Origin: Burkholderiales bacterium
Lineage (GTDB): Bacteria; Pseudomonadota; Gammaproteobacteria; Burkholderiales; Burkholderiaceae_C
DNA: 45,565 bases
Reading direction: 5' to 3'
Assembly (NCBI GenBank): GCA_026400275.1
Contig: JAPLPK010000140.1
Location: 1 to 45,565 of the forward strand
Positions 36,750-45,563 of the stretch are shown here, piece after piece; position 1 is the stretch's first letter, and every line of letters begins with the position of its first letter. The translations under genes and the position numbers were made by a program. The notes beneath the pieces are model-generated. The model made no database searches. It saw only the letters and a program-made list of their open reading frames with translations, and was not told where the DNA came from.

Positions 36750-36801
36750 TATGACCTGTAGCGCATGTGCAGTATGCGCAAGCTGCTATGAAAAGAATAG
36801 T
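36750..36801 (-). repeat. Two-stem ~55-bp repeat, copy 7
   Basis: On the minus strand it reads ACTATTCTTTTCATAGCAGC, TTGCGCATAC, CATGCGCTACAGG and TCATAATG. The 3' end runs directly into the start codon of the oxidoreductase-like gene, so the repeat forms that gene's immediate 5' leader. Confidence 0.8.
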
Positions 36802-36872
36802 AAAGAGGGAGTTTGGTGCGTGCCGACATCGCACGGTTTACCACCCGGGGCCACCGGCACTTTGAACACGTT

Positions 36873-37751
36873 CTAAGCCGCAATAAACAGCGCCGGGTCC
36901 ACCATGGCCCGGTTCAGGCAGACAGACCAGTGCAGGTGCGGGCCGGTGACGCGGCCGGTGGCGCCCACGGCGCCCAGGCGTTGCCCGGTGCGCAGCTGCT
37001 CGCCGGGCTGCACGTCGATGGCACTCAGGTGGCAGAACATGCCCAGCAGGCCGCCGCCATGGTCCAGCCACACCGTATTGCCGTTGAAGAAATAGTCGCC
37101 GGTGTCCAGCACCCGGCCCGGCAGCGGTGCCAGCACCGGCGTGCCCGTGGCGGCGGCGATGTCCATGCCGCTGTGCGGGTTGCGGGCCTGGCCGTTGAAT
37201 ACGCGGCGCAGCCCGAACGAGCTGGAGCGCCGCCCCGGCACCGGCACCCGCATGGCGAAAGACTCCGGCAGCGGTTCGCTGAAGCGGGCCATGACCTCTG
37301 CCAAGTGGCTGTGCTCGCGCCCGTAACGGGCCTCGTCGGCTGGCGACAGGTCCACGGTTCCGGGCGCCACCTTCAGCCGTTGCTCGCGGTACTGCTTGGG
37401 GCCCACGCGGTACGCCACTTGCCGGCTGGCGCCGTCGGCGTCGCGCACGGTGATGGCGGCCTCACCCACCGGGGCTGCCAGCGGAATGCCGACCAGCGCC
37501 GTCCACTCGATCGCGTCACCCAGCACCAGCAAAGGCAGGTCGGCGGCGAAAGCCGTGGGCCGCTGCGCCGCCGGCCCGAGCGACAGACGGGCCACGCCGC
37601 CGGGTACGCGCTGGTCTTGCGGCCAGATGGTGGGGGCAGGGGGTGCGGCGTGCAGGCGAGGGCTTAGCAGGCCTAGGGTCGCGAGCAGAGTGCTCCGGCG
37701 GGTAAGCGGGCAGTTGCCGAAGGCGAGCGGGTTGGGTGAGGGCATAGGCAA
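36873..37751 (-). CDS. M23-family metallopeptidase, probably exported
   Basis: The 292-residue protein has an N-terminal stretch with TRRSTLLATLGLLSPRLHAAPP, which looks like a Tat-type or ordinary export signal. The C-terminal LytM domain shows HSGMDIAA (the H-x3-D zinc pair) and GPHLHWSV (H-x-H). FGLRRVFNGQARNPHSG is also typical. It should cut peptidoglycan cross-links in the periplasm. Start may be 37751 or 37745. It is divergent from the MoxR operon. Confidence 0.93.
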   Translation of the reverse strand: MPMPSPNPLAFGNCPLTRRSTLLATLGLLSPRLHAAPPAPTIWPQDQRVPGGVARLSLGPAAQRPTAFAADLPLLVLGDAIEWTALVGIPLAAPVGEAAITVRDADGASRQVAYRVGPKQYREQRLKVAPGTVDLSPADEARYGREHSHLAEVMARFSEPLPESFAMRVPVPGRRSSSFGLRRVFNGQARNPHSGMDIAAATGTPVLAPLPGRVLDTGDYFFNGNTVWLDHGGGLLGMFCHLSAIDVQPGEQLRTGQRLGAVGATGRVTGPHLHWSVCLNRAMVDPALFIAA

Positions 37752-37856
37752 TCGGCTTGTCAGTAGTTTGGTGGATGGGCTGTAGCGTTTCCGGGGTAGT
37801 CGTACGTGAAAACTGGGCCGCGATCGTTACAATTTTTCACAAAGGGAGAGAGTCCA

Positions 37857-38819
37857 TTGAGCCAAGTACAAGCAACTGCGTGGTCCGCACAGGATTGCGC
37901 GCGCCTCGCGCAAACCATTGTCAACAATGTAGAGAAAGTTCTGCAGGGCAAGCACCAGCACGTGGAGTTGGCCTTGGCTGCCGTGGTGGCCGGCGGGCAT
38001 CTGCTGATCGAAGACGTGCCCGGCCTGGGCAAAACCATGTTGGCACGGGCGCTGGCTGTGTCTGTGGGGTTGTCGTTCAAGCGCATCCAGTTTACCGCCG
38101 ACCTGATGCCGTCGGACATCGTGGGTGGGCCGGTCTACAACCCCAAGGACGGCAGCTTTCTGTTGCGCCCAGGCCCGGTGTTTGCCAACATCGTGCTGGC
38201 CGATGAAATCAACCGGGCCAATCCGCGGGCCCAGTCGGCGCTGCTGGAATGCATGGAAGAAGGCCAGATCACGCTGGATGGGCAGACCGTGCCACTGCCC
38301 GCGCCGTTTGCAGTGCTGGCCACGCAAAATCCTATCGACATGGCGGGCACTTACCCGCTGCCAGAGGCGCAGCTCGACCGCTTTCTGATCCGCCTGTCTC
38401 TGGGCTATCCCGATGCGGAAACCGAGGCTAGCCTGATTACCACCCAGCAGTTCGCGCATCCCATCAGCAGCCTGCAGCCGGTGTGTGAGGCGGACGGTTT
38501 CGCCCGGCTGGTGGCCGGCGCGCGGGACGTGACCATCACCCCCGAGGTCGCCAATTTCATCACCGCCATCGTGACGGCCACGCGCAAGCACCCGGCTATC
38601 CGCTTTGGCGCCAGCCCGCGCGGCACCCTGGGCCTGGCCCGCATGGCGCGGGCACTGAGCTGCATCCGCGGCCGCGCCTATGTCGACCCCGCCGTCGTGC
38701 GGGAGCTGGCCGCGCCTGTGCTTGCGCACCGCATCATTGTGCAAACCCAGGGCGGGCAGTCGCAGTCTGCGGCTGCCTTGGTACAGGGCATCCTGCAGAC
38801 CCTGCGCACGCCGCAATAG
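37857..38819 (+). CDS. MoxR-type AAA+ ATPase
   Basis: I start at the TTG at 37857 because AAAGGGAGAG lies just upstream; a GTG at 37806 has no such site. The 320-residue protein has Walker A in EDVPGLGKTMLARAL, Walker B in IVLADEINRANPRAQSALLE, sensor 1 in LATQNP and sensor 2 around SPRGTLGLARMARAL. MoxR ATPases act as chaperones for maturation of protein complexes and are commonly encoded with DUF58 and transglutaminase-like proteins, as here. It is the first gene of a four-gene operon. Confidence 0.95.
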   Translation: MSQVQATAWSAQDCARLAQTIVNNVEKVLQGKHQHVELALAAVVAGGHLLIEDVPGLGKTMLARALAVSVGLSFKRIQFTADLMPSDIVGGPVYNPKDGSFLLRPGPVFANIVLADEINRANPRAQSALLECMEEGQITLDGQTVPLPAPFAVLATQNPIDMAGTYPLPEAQLDRFLIRLSLGYPDAETEASLITTQQFAHPISSLQPVCEADGFARLVAGARDVTITPEVANFITAIVTATRKHPAIRFGASPRGTLGLARMARALSCIRGRAYVDPAVVRELAAPVLAHRIIVQTQGGQSQSAAALVQGILQTLRTPQ

Positions 38820-38840
38820 CTTGCGATAGGGCTTAAAACG

Positions 38841-40007
38841 ATGGAACGCTGGCTGTCCAAGTCCAGGGTGCTGCTCGGGCTGTGTGCGGTGCTGCTGAGG
38901 GCCGCGCTGAACCGGCAGGACCCGATGGTTTACGGCGTGTTCTTGTTCCTTGCGGTGGTGAGCTTTCTCGGGTTTGTATTGCCCTGGCTGTCGCTGCGTT
39001 CCATGACTGTTCGTTTGCAATCCACGGACAGCAGCGAAGTGGTGGAGGGCGCCGCGTGTGACCTGAGCCTGTGGATAGAACGCAGCGTGCCCTGGCCGGC
39101 TTTTATGGTCGATATTGAGACCGAATGGGAATGGGCGTCCCAGCGCATTGTGCTGCGCCAGACTGTGCCCGTGGTGCGTGCCGGTCAGATGCCCGAGTTG
39201 GGGCGGCGGGTGCTGTTTCCCTGCCGGGGCAGCTACGAACTGGTGGCGGTCCGTTTGTCCAGCGGATTCCCTTTGGGCCTGGTACGTGCCCAGCACAGCA
39301 TGGCGCGGCCCGCGATTGCGCTGCATGTGCTGCCGCAGGCCCAGCCAGTGCACTGGCCGCTGCCCTGGGATGTGACGGAAGACCCGCTGGGTGAGCTGGC
39401 CACCCGCAAGATGGGGCAGTCGTTTGAACTGGGCATGCTGCGGCCTTACCAACAGGGCGAGTCTGTCGGCCGGGTCAGCTGGCGTGCGTCTGCGCGCGTG
39501 GGCGAGCTGGTCATTCAGCACTTTCAGCACAGTGGGTCGGTGCGTTTACGGGTTGTCGTCGATGTCCCGCGGGCGCCGGCACTGGGTGCGCCGGATAGCG
39601 CCGGTGAGCAGGCGGTGCGCCTGGCGGCAGGCGTGTGCGATGCCGCGCTGGCCAACGCTGCGCAATTGTTTCTTTACCTGCATCCCTACTCGGCGGCTGT
39701 GCAAGACCGGTCTTTGCTGTACCGGGCATTGGCCGAGGCCTTGCCAACCGACGGCGGCTTGCAGCCTATCGTGACGCGGGTGGCAGGCGATGCGGCGCCC
39801 GGCGAGCAGATTGCGGTCGTGGTGGCGGGGTCGATGGCGCAGGATGCTTTGCTATCTGCTTTGTCTCCTCTGGTGGGGCAAGCTTGCGCTGTCGTGGTCT
39901 GTATTGCCATGGGGCGCCACCGAACGCCACAGGATGCTGCTCGGGCAGATGCGTTGCAGCGTGCGGTGGCGCTGGCCGGTTTTGCCACTTTTATGGAGGC
40001 ACCATGA
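38841..40007 (+). CDS. DUF58 domain protein
   Basis: The 388-residue protein has two membrane helices at ~10-60 (LLGLCAVLLRAALN and MVYGVFLFLAVVSFLGFVLPWL), a beta-rich middle, and the DUF58 signature FELGMLRPYQQGESVGRVSWRASARVGELVIQHF. It starts 21 bp after the MoxR gene, and its stop overlaps the next start as ATGA. DUF58 proteins are widespread partners of MoxR ATPases; their biochemical role is not firmly known. Confidence 0.93.
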   Translation: MERWLSKSRVLLGLCAVLLRAALNRQDPMVYGVFLFLAVVSFLGFVLPWLSLRSMTVRLQSTDSSEVVEGAACDLSLWIERSVPWPAFMVDIETEWEWASQRIVLRQTVPVVRAGQMPELGRRVLFPCRGSYELVAVRLSSGFPLGLVRAQHSMARPAIALHVLPQAQPVHWPLPWDVTEDPLGELATRKMGQSFELGMLRPYQQGESVGRVSWRASARVGELVIQHFQHSGSVRLRVVVDVPRAPALGAPDSAGEQAVRLAAGVCDAALANAAQLFLYLHPYSAAVQDRSLLYRALAEALPTDGGLQPIVTRVAGDAAPGEQIAVVVAGSMAQDALLSALSPLVGQACAVVVCIAMGRHRTPQDAARADALQRAVALAGFATFMEAP

Positions 40008-41392
40008 AGACTGCATCCGTAGCAACTACACCGGCTGCCGTATCGCCACGTCTGGAGAGCCGTGCGGTGCTCGTTCTGACCGGGCTGAGCTATCTTTTTG
40101 TGGGCCTCGGGTTCTCCTATCTTGATCGGCAATTCAGGTCATTTGGGGTTGAAAGCCTTCTGTGGTTGGTGTGGGCGTTACTGGGTTTTGGTGCCGGTGC
40201 TTTGCATGTCCACAAACCCGGCTCCAACGGTCAAACCCTGTGGATCGTGCTGGGTACCACGGGATTTGTGTTGGCCTTGTTTCCTGGTTTTGCGCTGTAC
40301 GCTTTTGCCCGATGGATCTGCCTGGTTCTGATGGTCATCATGGGTGCCCGCGCAGCCATGCTCACCACACAACGCGACTTCTATCTAACGGTGACTGTCA
40401 TTTTCAGCGTCAGCTTCATGGTTGCCACCCATTCCAGGGCGGACTGGAGTTTGTGGTTCTATCTAGGGCCTGCATGGGTCGCCGGCGGATTGGCGCTGGC
40501 CTGGCAGCATGCGTCGAGCACGCGGCTGTCGCGTTGGACCCGCTTATCCATGACGCTGGGGTTTATCGGCGTTTCATTTGCGGTGACGGCGCTACTGTTC
40601 TTGTTTATGCCCCGACCCGCAACCCTGGGGTTTGGCTTTCTTCCGCCTGGCACAGATACCCCCGGGATGTTCTCGCAGCCTGCAGGCGAGGGGGGAAAGC
40701 AGTCGGTCCAGGCCTCTGGCGGTGTGTCCGGCGGGCAGGCATCTGGCGCAGGCTTGGGCGGGAGTAGTACAGCCCCGCAAGGTTCGTGGAGGCAGCAATG
40801 GGGTTCGATGCTGGGCGGTATGCGCAGCACTTTGAAGGACCCCTTCATTCCCCAGTGGCAGCGTGGCCTGATCGAAAGCCTGCTGGATGGCGCGCAGACT
40901 TCGCTGGACAGCCTAGCGGGCGGTTCAGCCCAGCCGCCGGATGGTGTGGCGGGCGAAGGCAGCGAGTCCCAGTCTTCGTTCGAGACCTACACCATCACCA
41001 TCCATTGGCTGCGCTGGTTGCTGTTACTGCTGGCCGCTTATTTCTTGTGGCGGTACAGGTACCGCATGGGCCTGGGTCTCGCATTGGGGGGCTCGTGGTT
41101 GTTGGCGTCCCATTTCCCGGCGCAGTCCATGTGCTTGTCGGCGCAGGCCATGGGCTGGTGCCTGCATGTGCACGGCCACAAAAGACAAGTGGGCCAATCG
41201 GTGCGCGAGCACTGGGGGGCAGCGGCTACGGCCCCGCTGGCGCGGCGCTGGATGGGCCAGGCGCTGGAAATCTATGGTGAGACACGGTTTGGCGGCGTTG
41301 CAGCCAGTCCACAACGCGCACGCCATATGCGCAAAGCGACCCAGGGTGCTTGCGACATCATCATGGGCTTGGCGCCCGAGTTGGCCAGGTGA
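40004..41392 (+). CDS. DUF3488/TgpA-like membrane protein lacking the transglutaminase core
   Basis: The ATG at 40004 overlaps the DUF58 stop and gives 462 residues. The N-terminal ~230 residues are a multi-helix membrane region like the DUF3488 half of TgpA, ending SFAVTALLFLFMPRPATLGFGFLPPG. Next comes a Gly/Ser/Gln-rich linker (~230-285), a short polar part (~285-340), a single membrane helix (WLRWLLLLLAAYFLWRYRYRMG), further hydrophobic sequence and a cytoplasmic tail. TgpA proteins normally carry a periplasmic transglutaminase domain with a Cys-His-Asp triad at this point; none is visible. The operon position (MoxR-DUF58-TgpA) is kept. Whether the domain was lost or never present is open. 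Confidence 0.75.
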   Translation: MKTASVATTPAAVSPRLESRAVLVLTGLSYLFVGLGFSYLDRQFRSFGVESLLWLVWALLGFGAGALHVHKPGSNGQTLWIVLGTTGFVLALFPGFALYAFARWICLVLMVIMGARAAMLTTQRDFYLTVTVIFSVSFMVATHSRADWSLWFYLGPAWVAGGLALAWQHASSTRLSRWTRLSMTLGFIGVSFAVTALLFLFMPRPATLGFGFLPPGTDTPGMFSQPAGEGGKQSVQASGGVSGGQASGAGLGGSSTAPQGSWRQQWGSMLGGMRSTLKDPFIPQWQRGLIESLLDGAQTSLDSLAGGSAQPPDGVAGEGSESQSSFETYTITIHWLRWLLLLLAAYFLWRYRYRMGLGLALGGSWLLASHFPAQSMCLSAQAMGWCLHVHGHKRQVGQSVREHWGAAATAPLARRWMGQALEIYGETRFGGVAASPQRARHMRKATQGACDIIMGLAPELAR

Positions 41393-41413
41393 TTGAACCG
41401 AGGAAGAAAAAGA

Positions 41414-41944
41414 ATGAACCGAGATCCGCCCAAGTGGCTACAAGTTGTTGGTATTGCGGTGTTGGTATCGCTGGCGCTGCTGGTGTTCTTGAACCGCCAC
41501 CGGATGGATGTGTATGGCACCTATATCCGCGAGACATCGCCGGCGGTGACGGTCCGCCTGGTAGAGCTTTCGCAGGACATGGATGAGGCGGCGGTACTCA
41601 AACATTTTGACGGTGTGCCACTGCGCTGCGTGGCGCAAGCGCCGGGTGCAGACACCCTGGGGGAGCGGGTCTGCTATGCCCAGATCGACAAGGCCGATGG
41701 AGATGCAGCGCTGATGCTCGCAACGTTTTTCAACCAGGGAAAGCTCGTGCGTGCCATGGTGCAAGTACCCTGGTGGGTCCATGGCGCATGGCTGCAGCGT
41801 TTCAACACCCAGCTCGGTCAACCGCAGCGCTTGGGTGAGATGCTACGCTGGAAGATGCCCAACGGGCAGCTGGAGTTCAGCCGCAGCCGCAGCTGGAATC
41901 CCTTGGAGTGGAATGTGATTCTGTGGACTGCGCAAAATTCGTAG
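41414..41944 (+). CDS. Hypothetical single-pass membrane protein of the MoxR operon
   Basis: The ATG at 41414 has AGGAAG just upstream; an in-frame TTG at 41393 is possible. The 176-residue product has one N-terminal helix (LQVVGIAVLVSLALLVFL) and a periplasmic domain with VYGTYIRETSPAVTVRLVELS, FDGVPLRCVAQAPG and WWVHGAWLQRFN. I do not recognise the family. Because it follows the TgpA-like gene by 21 bp, it probably belongs to the same envelope machinery. Confidence 0.75.
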   Translation: MNRDPPKWLQVVGIAVLVSLALLVFLNRHRMDVYGTYIRETSPAVTVRLVELSQDMDEAAVLKHFDGVPLRCVAQAPGADTLGERVCYAQIDKADGDAALMLATFFNQGKLVRAMVQVPWWVHGAWLQRFNTQLGQPQRLGEMLRWKMPNGQLEFSRSRSWNPLEWNVILWTAQNS

Positions 41945-42000
41945 TGAAAAGTGCTTTCTGCGGAAGGTAAGTAAGCGCCAGTAGCTATACAAATAATAGC
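41945..42000 (-). repeat. Two-stem ~55-bp repeat, copy 8
   Basis: On the minus strand it reads GCTATTATTTGTATAGCTAC, TGGCGCTTACTT, CCGCAGAAAGCAC and TTTTC. The first stem is well kept and the second diverged. It starts at the base after the preceding stop and fills the gap to the convergent end of the spermidine-synthase-like gene. Confidence 0.78.
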
Positions 42001-42008
42001 GTTGCTTG

Positions 42009-44045
42009 CTACTTCAGCACCCCGAACAGGTTGTTGAAATCATCGGTCCAGAGACGCAGGCCGGGTATCGCCGTGATCGCGCTGCTGGCGGTCCTGATCA
42101 GCAGAGTCTGCAGGCGCTGTGCGCTGCGGCTGACCAGTATCCAGTCGGTGCGGCGCAGGTCGCTGGCGGCGGCTTCGTCGTGCACAAAGGCGACCTGCAG
42201 GCCCTGGGCCAGGGCAATTTTTTCGACCACCGGGGCCAGGTTGAGGAAGCGGTTGGTGACGTGGAAGGCGATGATGCCCTCTGGCTGCATGTGGCGCAAA
42301 TACACCTGCATGGCCTCGGCGGTGATCAGGTGGATGGGCACCGAGTCGCCCGAGAACGCGTCCACCGCCAGCACGTCAAAGCGCTGCGGCGCCTCACGCT
42401 CCAGCGCCAGGCGCGCGTCGCCCTGCACACGCTCGATTTGCGCTGGGCTGTCTTTCAAGAAGCTGAATTCGCTGTCGGCAAAGTCGAACACCTGGGGGTT
42501 GATTTCATACACCCGGTACACGTCGCCCGCGCGGCCGTAGCTGGCCAGGGTGCCCGCGCCCAGGCCGATCAGGCCGACCCGGCGCGGCGTGGCCGGTGCC
42601 GACAGAATGGCCCGGCCCACGCCCGAGGTCTTGCCGTAGTAGGCCGTGGCCTCGCGGCGGCGGTCGGCCGCCAGGTACTGCTCGCCGTGCTTGACCGAGC
42701 CGTGGTAGAGCTGGCGCACGCTACTCTTGGGTTTGTCTGCGTCGATGCTGTCCAGGCTGCTTAGCGTGCCGTAGAAGTTGCGCGCCATGCGCCGCGTGCC
42801 GTCCTGCTCGTCACGCACTTGCTGCCAGACGAAATAGCTGCAAGCCAGCACCAGCAGCATGCAGACACCGGCGCGCAGCCGCTGGCGGCGGAACACCACC
42901 GCACCCAGCACGGCCACCAGCACCAGGCCTATGCCCATCTCGTAGTAGGCCGGCAGCACATGCGGCGCCACCAGGCCCACCGTGACCCCACCCAGTGCGC
43001 CGCCTATCGACAGCATTAGGTAGAAGCGCGTCAGGTAGGCATGGCCAGGGCGCATGCTGGCCATTTCGCCGTGCAGAAACATGCACAACACCAGCAGGCC
43101 GCCAACATACAGCGGTACGCCGGTTTGCAGGCCGTAGCCTATGCCGTCTTGAAGGCCATAGGCGCACAGCAGCAGCGCTACGGCGGTGGCGGGCAGCAGC
43201 AGGCTGCGGCGGTACCAGCGGTCGCTTTCAAAGGTCAGCACAAAGCTCAGCAGGTAGACCGACAAGGGCAGCACCCACAGGAAGGGAATGGCGGCTACGT
43301 TCTGCGTGATGTGGTTGGTCACGGCCAGCAGCAGCCAGGATGCCATGGCCGGTAGCGCCAGCCACAGGCCATAGGTGCCCAGGCTGGGGGCGGCTTGCGG
43401 CAGGGCCGCGCTGGCTGTCGGTCTGCTGTGTGGATCAGGCGCATAGGGTTTCAAGCCCGCCGCATACAGGCTGGCGGCACCGCACATCAGCACAAAACCC
43501 GCATATCCCCAGGACCAGCCCAGGGCTTGTTCCCGCAGCGCGGTATACGGCTCAATCAGCACCGGGTAGGCCAGCAGCGACGCCAGCGACGCCAGGTTGG
43601 ACAGCGAAAAGTAGCGGTACACCTGCACACCCCAAGGCGTGCGCGCCAGCCAGGACTGCACCAGCGGCCCGGTGGTAGACAGCAAAAAATACGGCAGGCC
43701 AATGGTGCCCAGCAGCAGGCCCAGGATGCGCAGCGACGGGTCCTCCGCGCCGGTAGGCTTCCAGTGCGCGGCGGTGATGATGGGCAGGAACACCAGGCTG
43801 CACAGCAGCAGCGTGCAGTGCACAGCCGCCTGCACGCGCGCCGGTCGGCGGGTCAGCCAGTCGGCATAGGCATAGCCGGCCAGCAGCACCACCTGGAAGA
43901 ACACCATGCACACCGACCACACCGCTGCCGAGCCGCCAAACCAGGGCAGGATCTGCTTGGCGATCAGCGGCTGCACCAGAAACAGCAGAAAGGCGCTGCT
44001 GAAAATCGTACCGGCGAACAGACTTTTCAAAAGAGCAGGGGGCAT
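42009..44045 (-). CDS. Fused multi-pass membrane/spermidine-synthase-like protein
   Basis: The ATG at 44045 gives 678 residues. The N-terminal ~430 residues are a polytopic membrane region with many helices (SLFAGTIFSSAFLLFLVQPLIAKQILPWFGG at the start, ending about RAGVCMLLVLACSYFVW). The C-terminal ~250 residues are an SpeE-like methyltransferase-fold domain with VGLIGLGAGTLASYGRAGDVYRVYEINPQVFDFA and FDVLAVDAFSGDSVPIHLITAEAMQVY. Such fusions are annotated as MFS/spermidine synthase. Free-standing members are not proven aminopropyltransferases, and no speD or ADC gene is near, so the reaction is uncertain. Confidence 0.88.
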   Translation of the reverse strand: MPPALLKSLFAGTIFSSAFLLFLVQPLIAKQILPWFGGSAAVWSVCMVFFQVVLLAGYAYADWLTRRPARVQAAVHCTLLLCSLVFLPIITAAHWKPTGAEDPSLRILGLLLGTIGLPYFLLSTTGPLVQSWLARTPWGVQVYRYFSLSNLASLASLLAYPVLIEPYTALREQALGWSWGYAGFVLMCGAASLYAAGLKPYAPDPHSRPTASAALPQAAPSLGTYGLWLALPAMASWLLLAVTNHITQNVAAIPFLWVLPLSVYLLSFVLTFESDRWYRRSLLLPATAVALLLCAYGLQDGIGYGLQTGVPLYVGGLLVLCMFLHGEMASMRPGHAYLTRFYLMLSIGGALGGVTVGLVAPHVLPAYYEMGIGLVLVAVLGAVVFRRQRLRAGVCMLLVLACSYFVWQQVRDEQDGTRRMARNFYGTLSSLDSIDADKPKSSVRQLYHGSVKHGEQYLAADRRREATAYYGKTSGVGRAILSAPATPRRVGLIGLGAGTLASYGRAGDVYRVYEINPQVFDFADSEFSFLKDSPAQIERVQGDARLALEREAPQRFDVLAVDAFSGDSVPIHLITAEAMQVYLRHMQPEGIIAFHVTNRFLNLAPVVEKIALAQGLQVAFVHDEAAASDLRRTDWILVSRSAQRLQTLLIRTASSAITAIPGLRLWTDDFNNLFGVLK

Positions 44046-44120
44046 GGGCTGGTTCCTGGTGGACGGCAGTGGCAGCCGTGAGTGGCCGCTGCCTGTCGCA
44101 GTGAATGCAACAATCAAGCC

Positions 44121-44175
44121 AGAAAACGCTGCTGGCGCTTGCACTGTGTGCGCAAGCTGCTATTTATTCAATAGC
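44121..44175 (-). repeat. Two-stem ~55-bp repeat, copy 9
   Basis: On the minus strand it reads GCTATTGAATAAATAGCAGC, TTGCGCACAC, CAAGCGCCAGCAGCG and TTTTC. Both stems are recognisable. It lies between the start of the spermidine-synthase-like gene and the end of the cyclase gene, which run in the same direction. Confidence 0.82.
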
Positions 44176-44177
44176 AC

Positions 44178-45206
44178 TCAGTCCGAGCTGGCGGACTTGG
44201 CTGGGGGCACCAGCTGAGGCTTGGAGGGCAGGGCGGCGAAGGACTGCACCTGGTTTCTGCCGGTCTGCTTGGCCTTGTACAGCGCCTTGTCGGCGTGGTT
44301 CAGCAGCTGCTCAAACGACTCACCACCTGGGCCTAGAGTGGCCACACCAATGCTGACGGTGAACGGCACGCGGTCGCCGTCGTCGTTGACAACCTGCTGT
44401 TCCTGCACGGACTGGCGCAGCGACTCGGCCACCAGGCGGGCGTTGGCTAAGCTGGTTTCGGGCAGCACCACCACAAATTCCTCGCCACCCAGGCGGGCTA
44501 CGGTGTCCAGGCCTTCGCGCATGCGCTGGCGGCAGGCGTCGGCGACGGCGCAAATCACCCGGTCACCCACCGAATGGCCCCAGTTGTCGTTCACCGCCTT
44601 GAAGGAGTCGATGTCCACCATCAGCACCGACAGCGGGTGCTGGAAGCGCTCGGCGCGTATGCATTCCTTGGCGCCCAGCTCCAGCAGCGTGCGGCGGTTG
44701 GCCAGGCCGGTGAGCGAGTCGCTGGCGGCCAGCAGCTCCAGCGCGGTGTTCATGCTTTGCAACAAGGCGTTCTGCTCGGCCAACTGGCGGTTGATCAGGG
44801 CGATCTCGTCTTCCTTGCGCTTGCGGCCATCGATGTTGAAGGTCACGCCAATGAAGCGCTGGCCGCGCTGCAAGTCGGCGGCGTCCATGACCCGGCCATA
44901 GTTGGCGTACCACACCCAGCTGCCGTTCTTGGCCAGCAGGCGGAACTCGCAGCGGTACTGTGGCGTGCGGCCTTCCAGGTGGTCGCCCACCGCCGTCTGG
45001 ATCATGCTCCGGTCTTCAGGGTGGACAAACTCAAACAGGCGATCCACGTTGAGCAGCACCTCGCTGTCGTCGTAGCCCAGCTCGCGGAAGGTCTTTAACG
45101 CCTTGCGGGTGACCTCGCCTGTCAGCAGGTTGTTTTCCCACAAGTCCAGGCCGGCTGCCTCCAGCGCCAGCTCCAAGCGCTCTTTGTTGAGGTCTTTTTC
45201 GTCCAT
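44178..45206 (-). CDS. PAS-GGDEF diguanylate cyclase
   Basis: The 342-residue protein has an N-terminal PAS domain (~5-130; LELALEAAGLDLWENNLLTGEV, CEFRLLAKNGSWVWYANYGRV, FIGVTFNIDGRKRKEDE). A short linker leads to a GGDEF domain (~160-325) with DSLTGLANRRTLLE, the active signature RLGGEEFVVVLPE and ADKALYKAKQTGRNQV. The active-site motif is intact, so it should make c-di-GMP from GTP. There is no membrane helix, so it is cytosolic. It opposes the EAL phosphodiesterase at 33255-34952 in function, although the two are not linked in an operon. Confidence 0.94.
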   Translation of the reverse strand: MDEKDLNKERLELALEAAGLDLWENNLLTGEVTRKALKTFRELGYDDSEVLLNVDRLFEFVHPEDRSMIQTAVGDHLEGRTPQYRCEFRLLAKNGSWVWYANYGRVMDAADLQRGQRFIGVTFNIDGRKRKEDEIALINRQLAEQNALLQSMNTALELLAASDSLTGLANRRTLLELGAKECIRAERFQHPLSVLMVDIDSFKAVNDNWGHSVGDRVICAVADACRQRMREGLDTVARLGGEEFVVVLPETSLANARLVAESLRQSVQEQQVVNDDGDRVPFTVSIGVATLGPGGESFEQLLNHADKALYKAKQTGRNQVQSFAALPSKPQLVPPAKSASSD

Positions 45207-45215
45207 GGGAAGATT

Positions 45216-45563
45216 TCAGTACGAGGGCATGGCACCGGCATAACCGATGCTGTACAGCAGGCCGGCAAACGAGGCCAACACGCCTGGCGTGGCGTACAGC
45301 TGGGGCGCGGCGCTTGGTTGGATGACGCTGACTATCTTGCCCGTGCTCTTGCCGGTGGTTGCGTCGAAATACACCGCCAGATCGTCGCTTGCCTTGGAGA
45401 AGCGCAGTCCTGTGCTTTCCGAGCAGCAGCAGATCGAGTCCGGCGCGATGATCTCCGGTGCCGCACTTTGGCTGGAATAGATGATAAGGTTTTCATTCAT
45501 ATTATGAATACTGAGCGTCTGTGTACTTTCTGCGGGGTCCTGCGTGTTGTCAAGGCGGATCAC
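45216..45563 (-). CDS. Unrecognised protein at the window edge
   Basis: The frame is open to the window edge, so the true start may lie outside; GTG at 45563 (115 residues) and ATG at 45500 are internal options. The visible sequence includes PDSICCCSESTGLRFSKASDDLAVYFDATTG and ends GVLASFAGLLYSIGYAGAMPSY. A run of three cysteines is unusual, and I recognise no domain. The C-terminal stretch is weakly hydrophobic. Confidence 0.5.
   Translation of the reverse strand: MIRLDNTQDPAESTQTLSIHNMNENLIIYSSQSAAPEIIAPDSICCCSESTGLRFSKASDDLAVYFDATTGKSTGKIVSVIQPSAAPQLYATPGVLASFAGLLYSIGYAGAMPSY

Noticed and set aside
38815..38840. Another copy of the two-stem repeat before the DUF58 gene
   Set aside because: Only a short ATAGC...GGGCT resemblance; the stems are not present.
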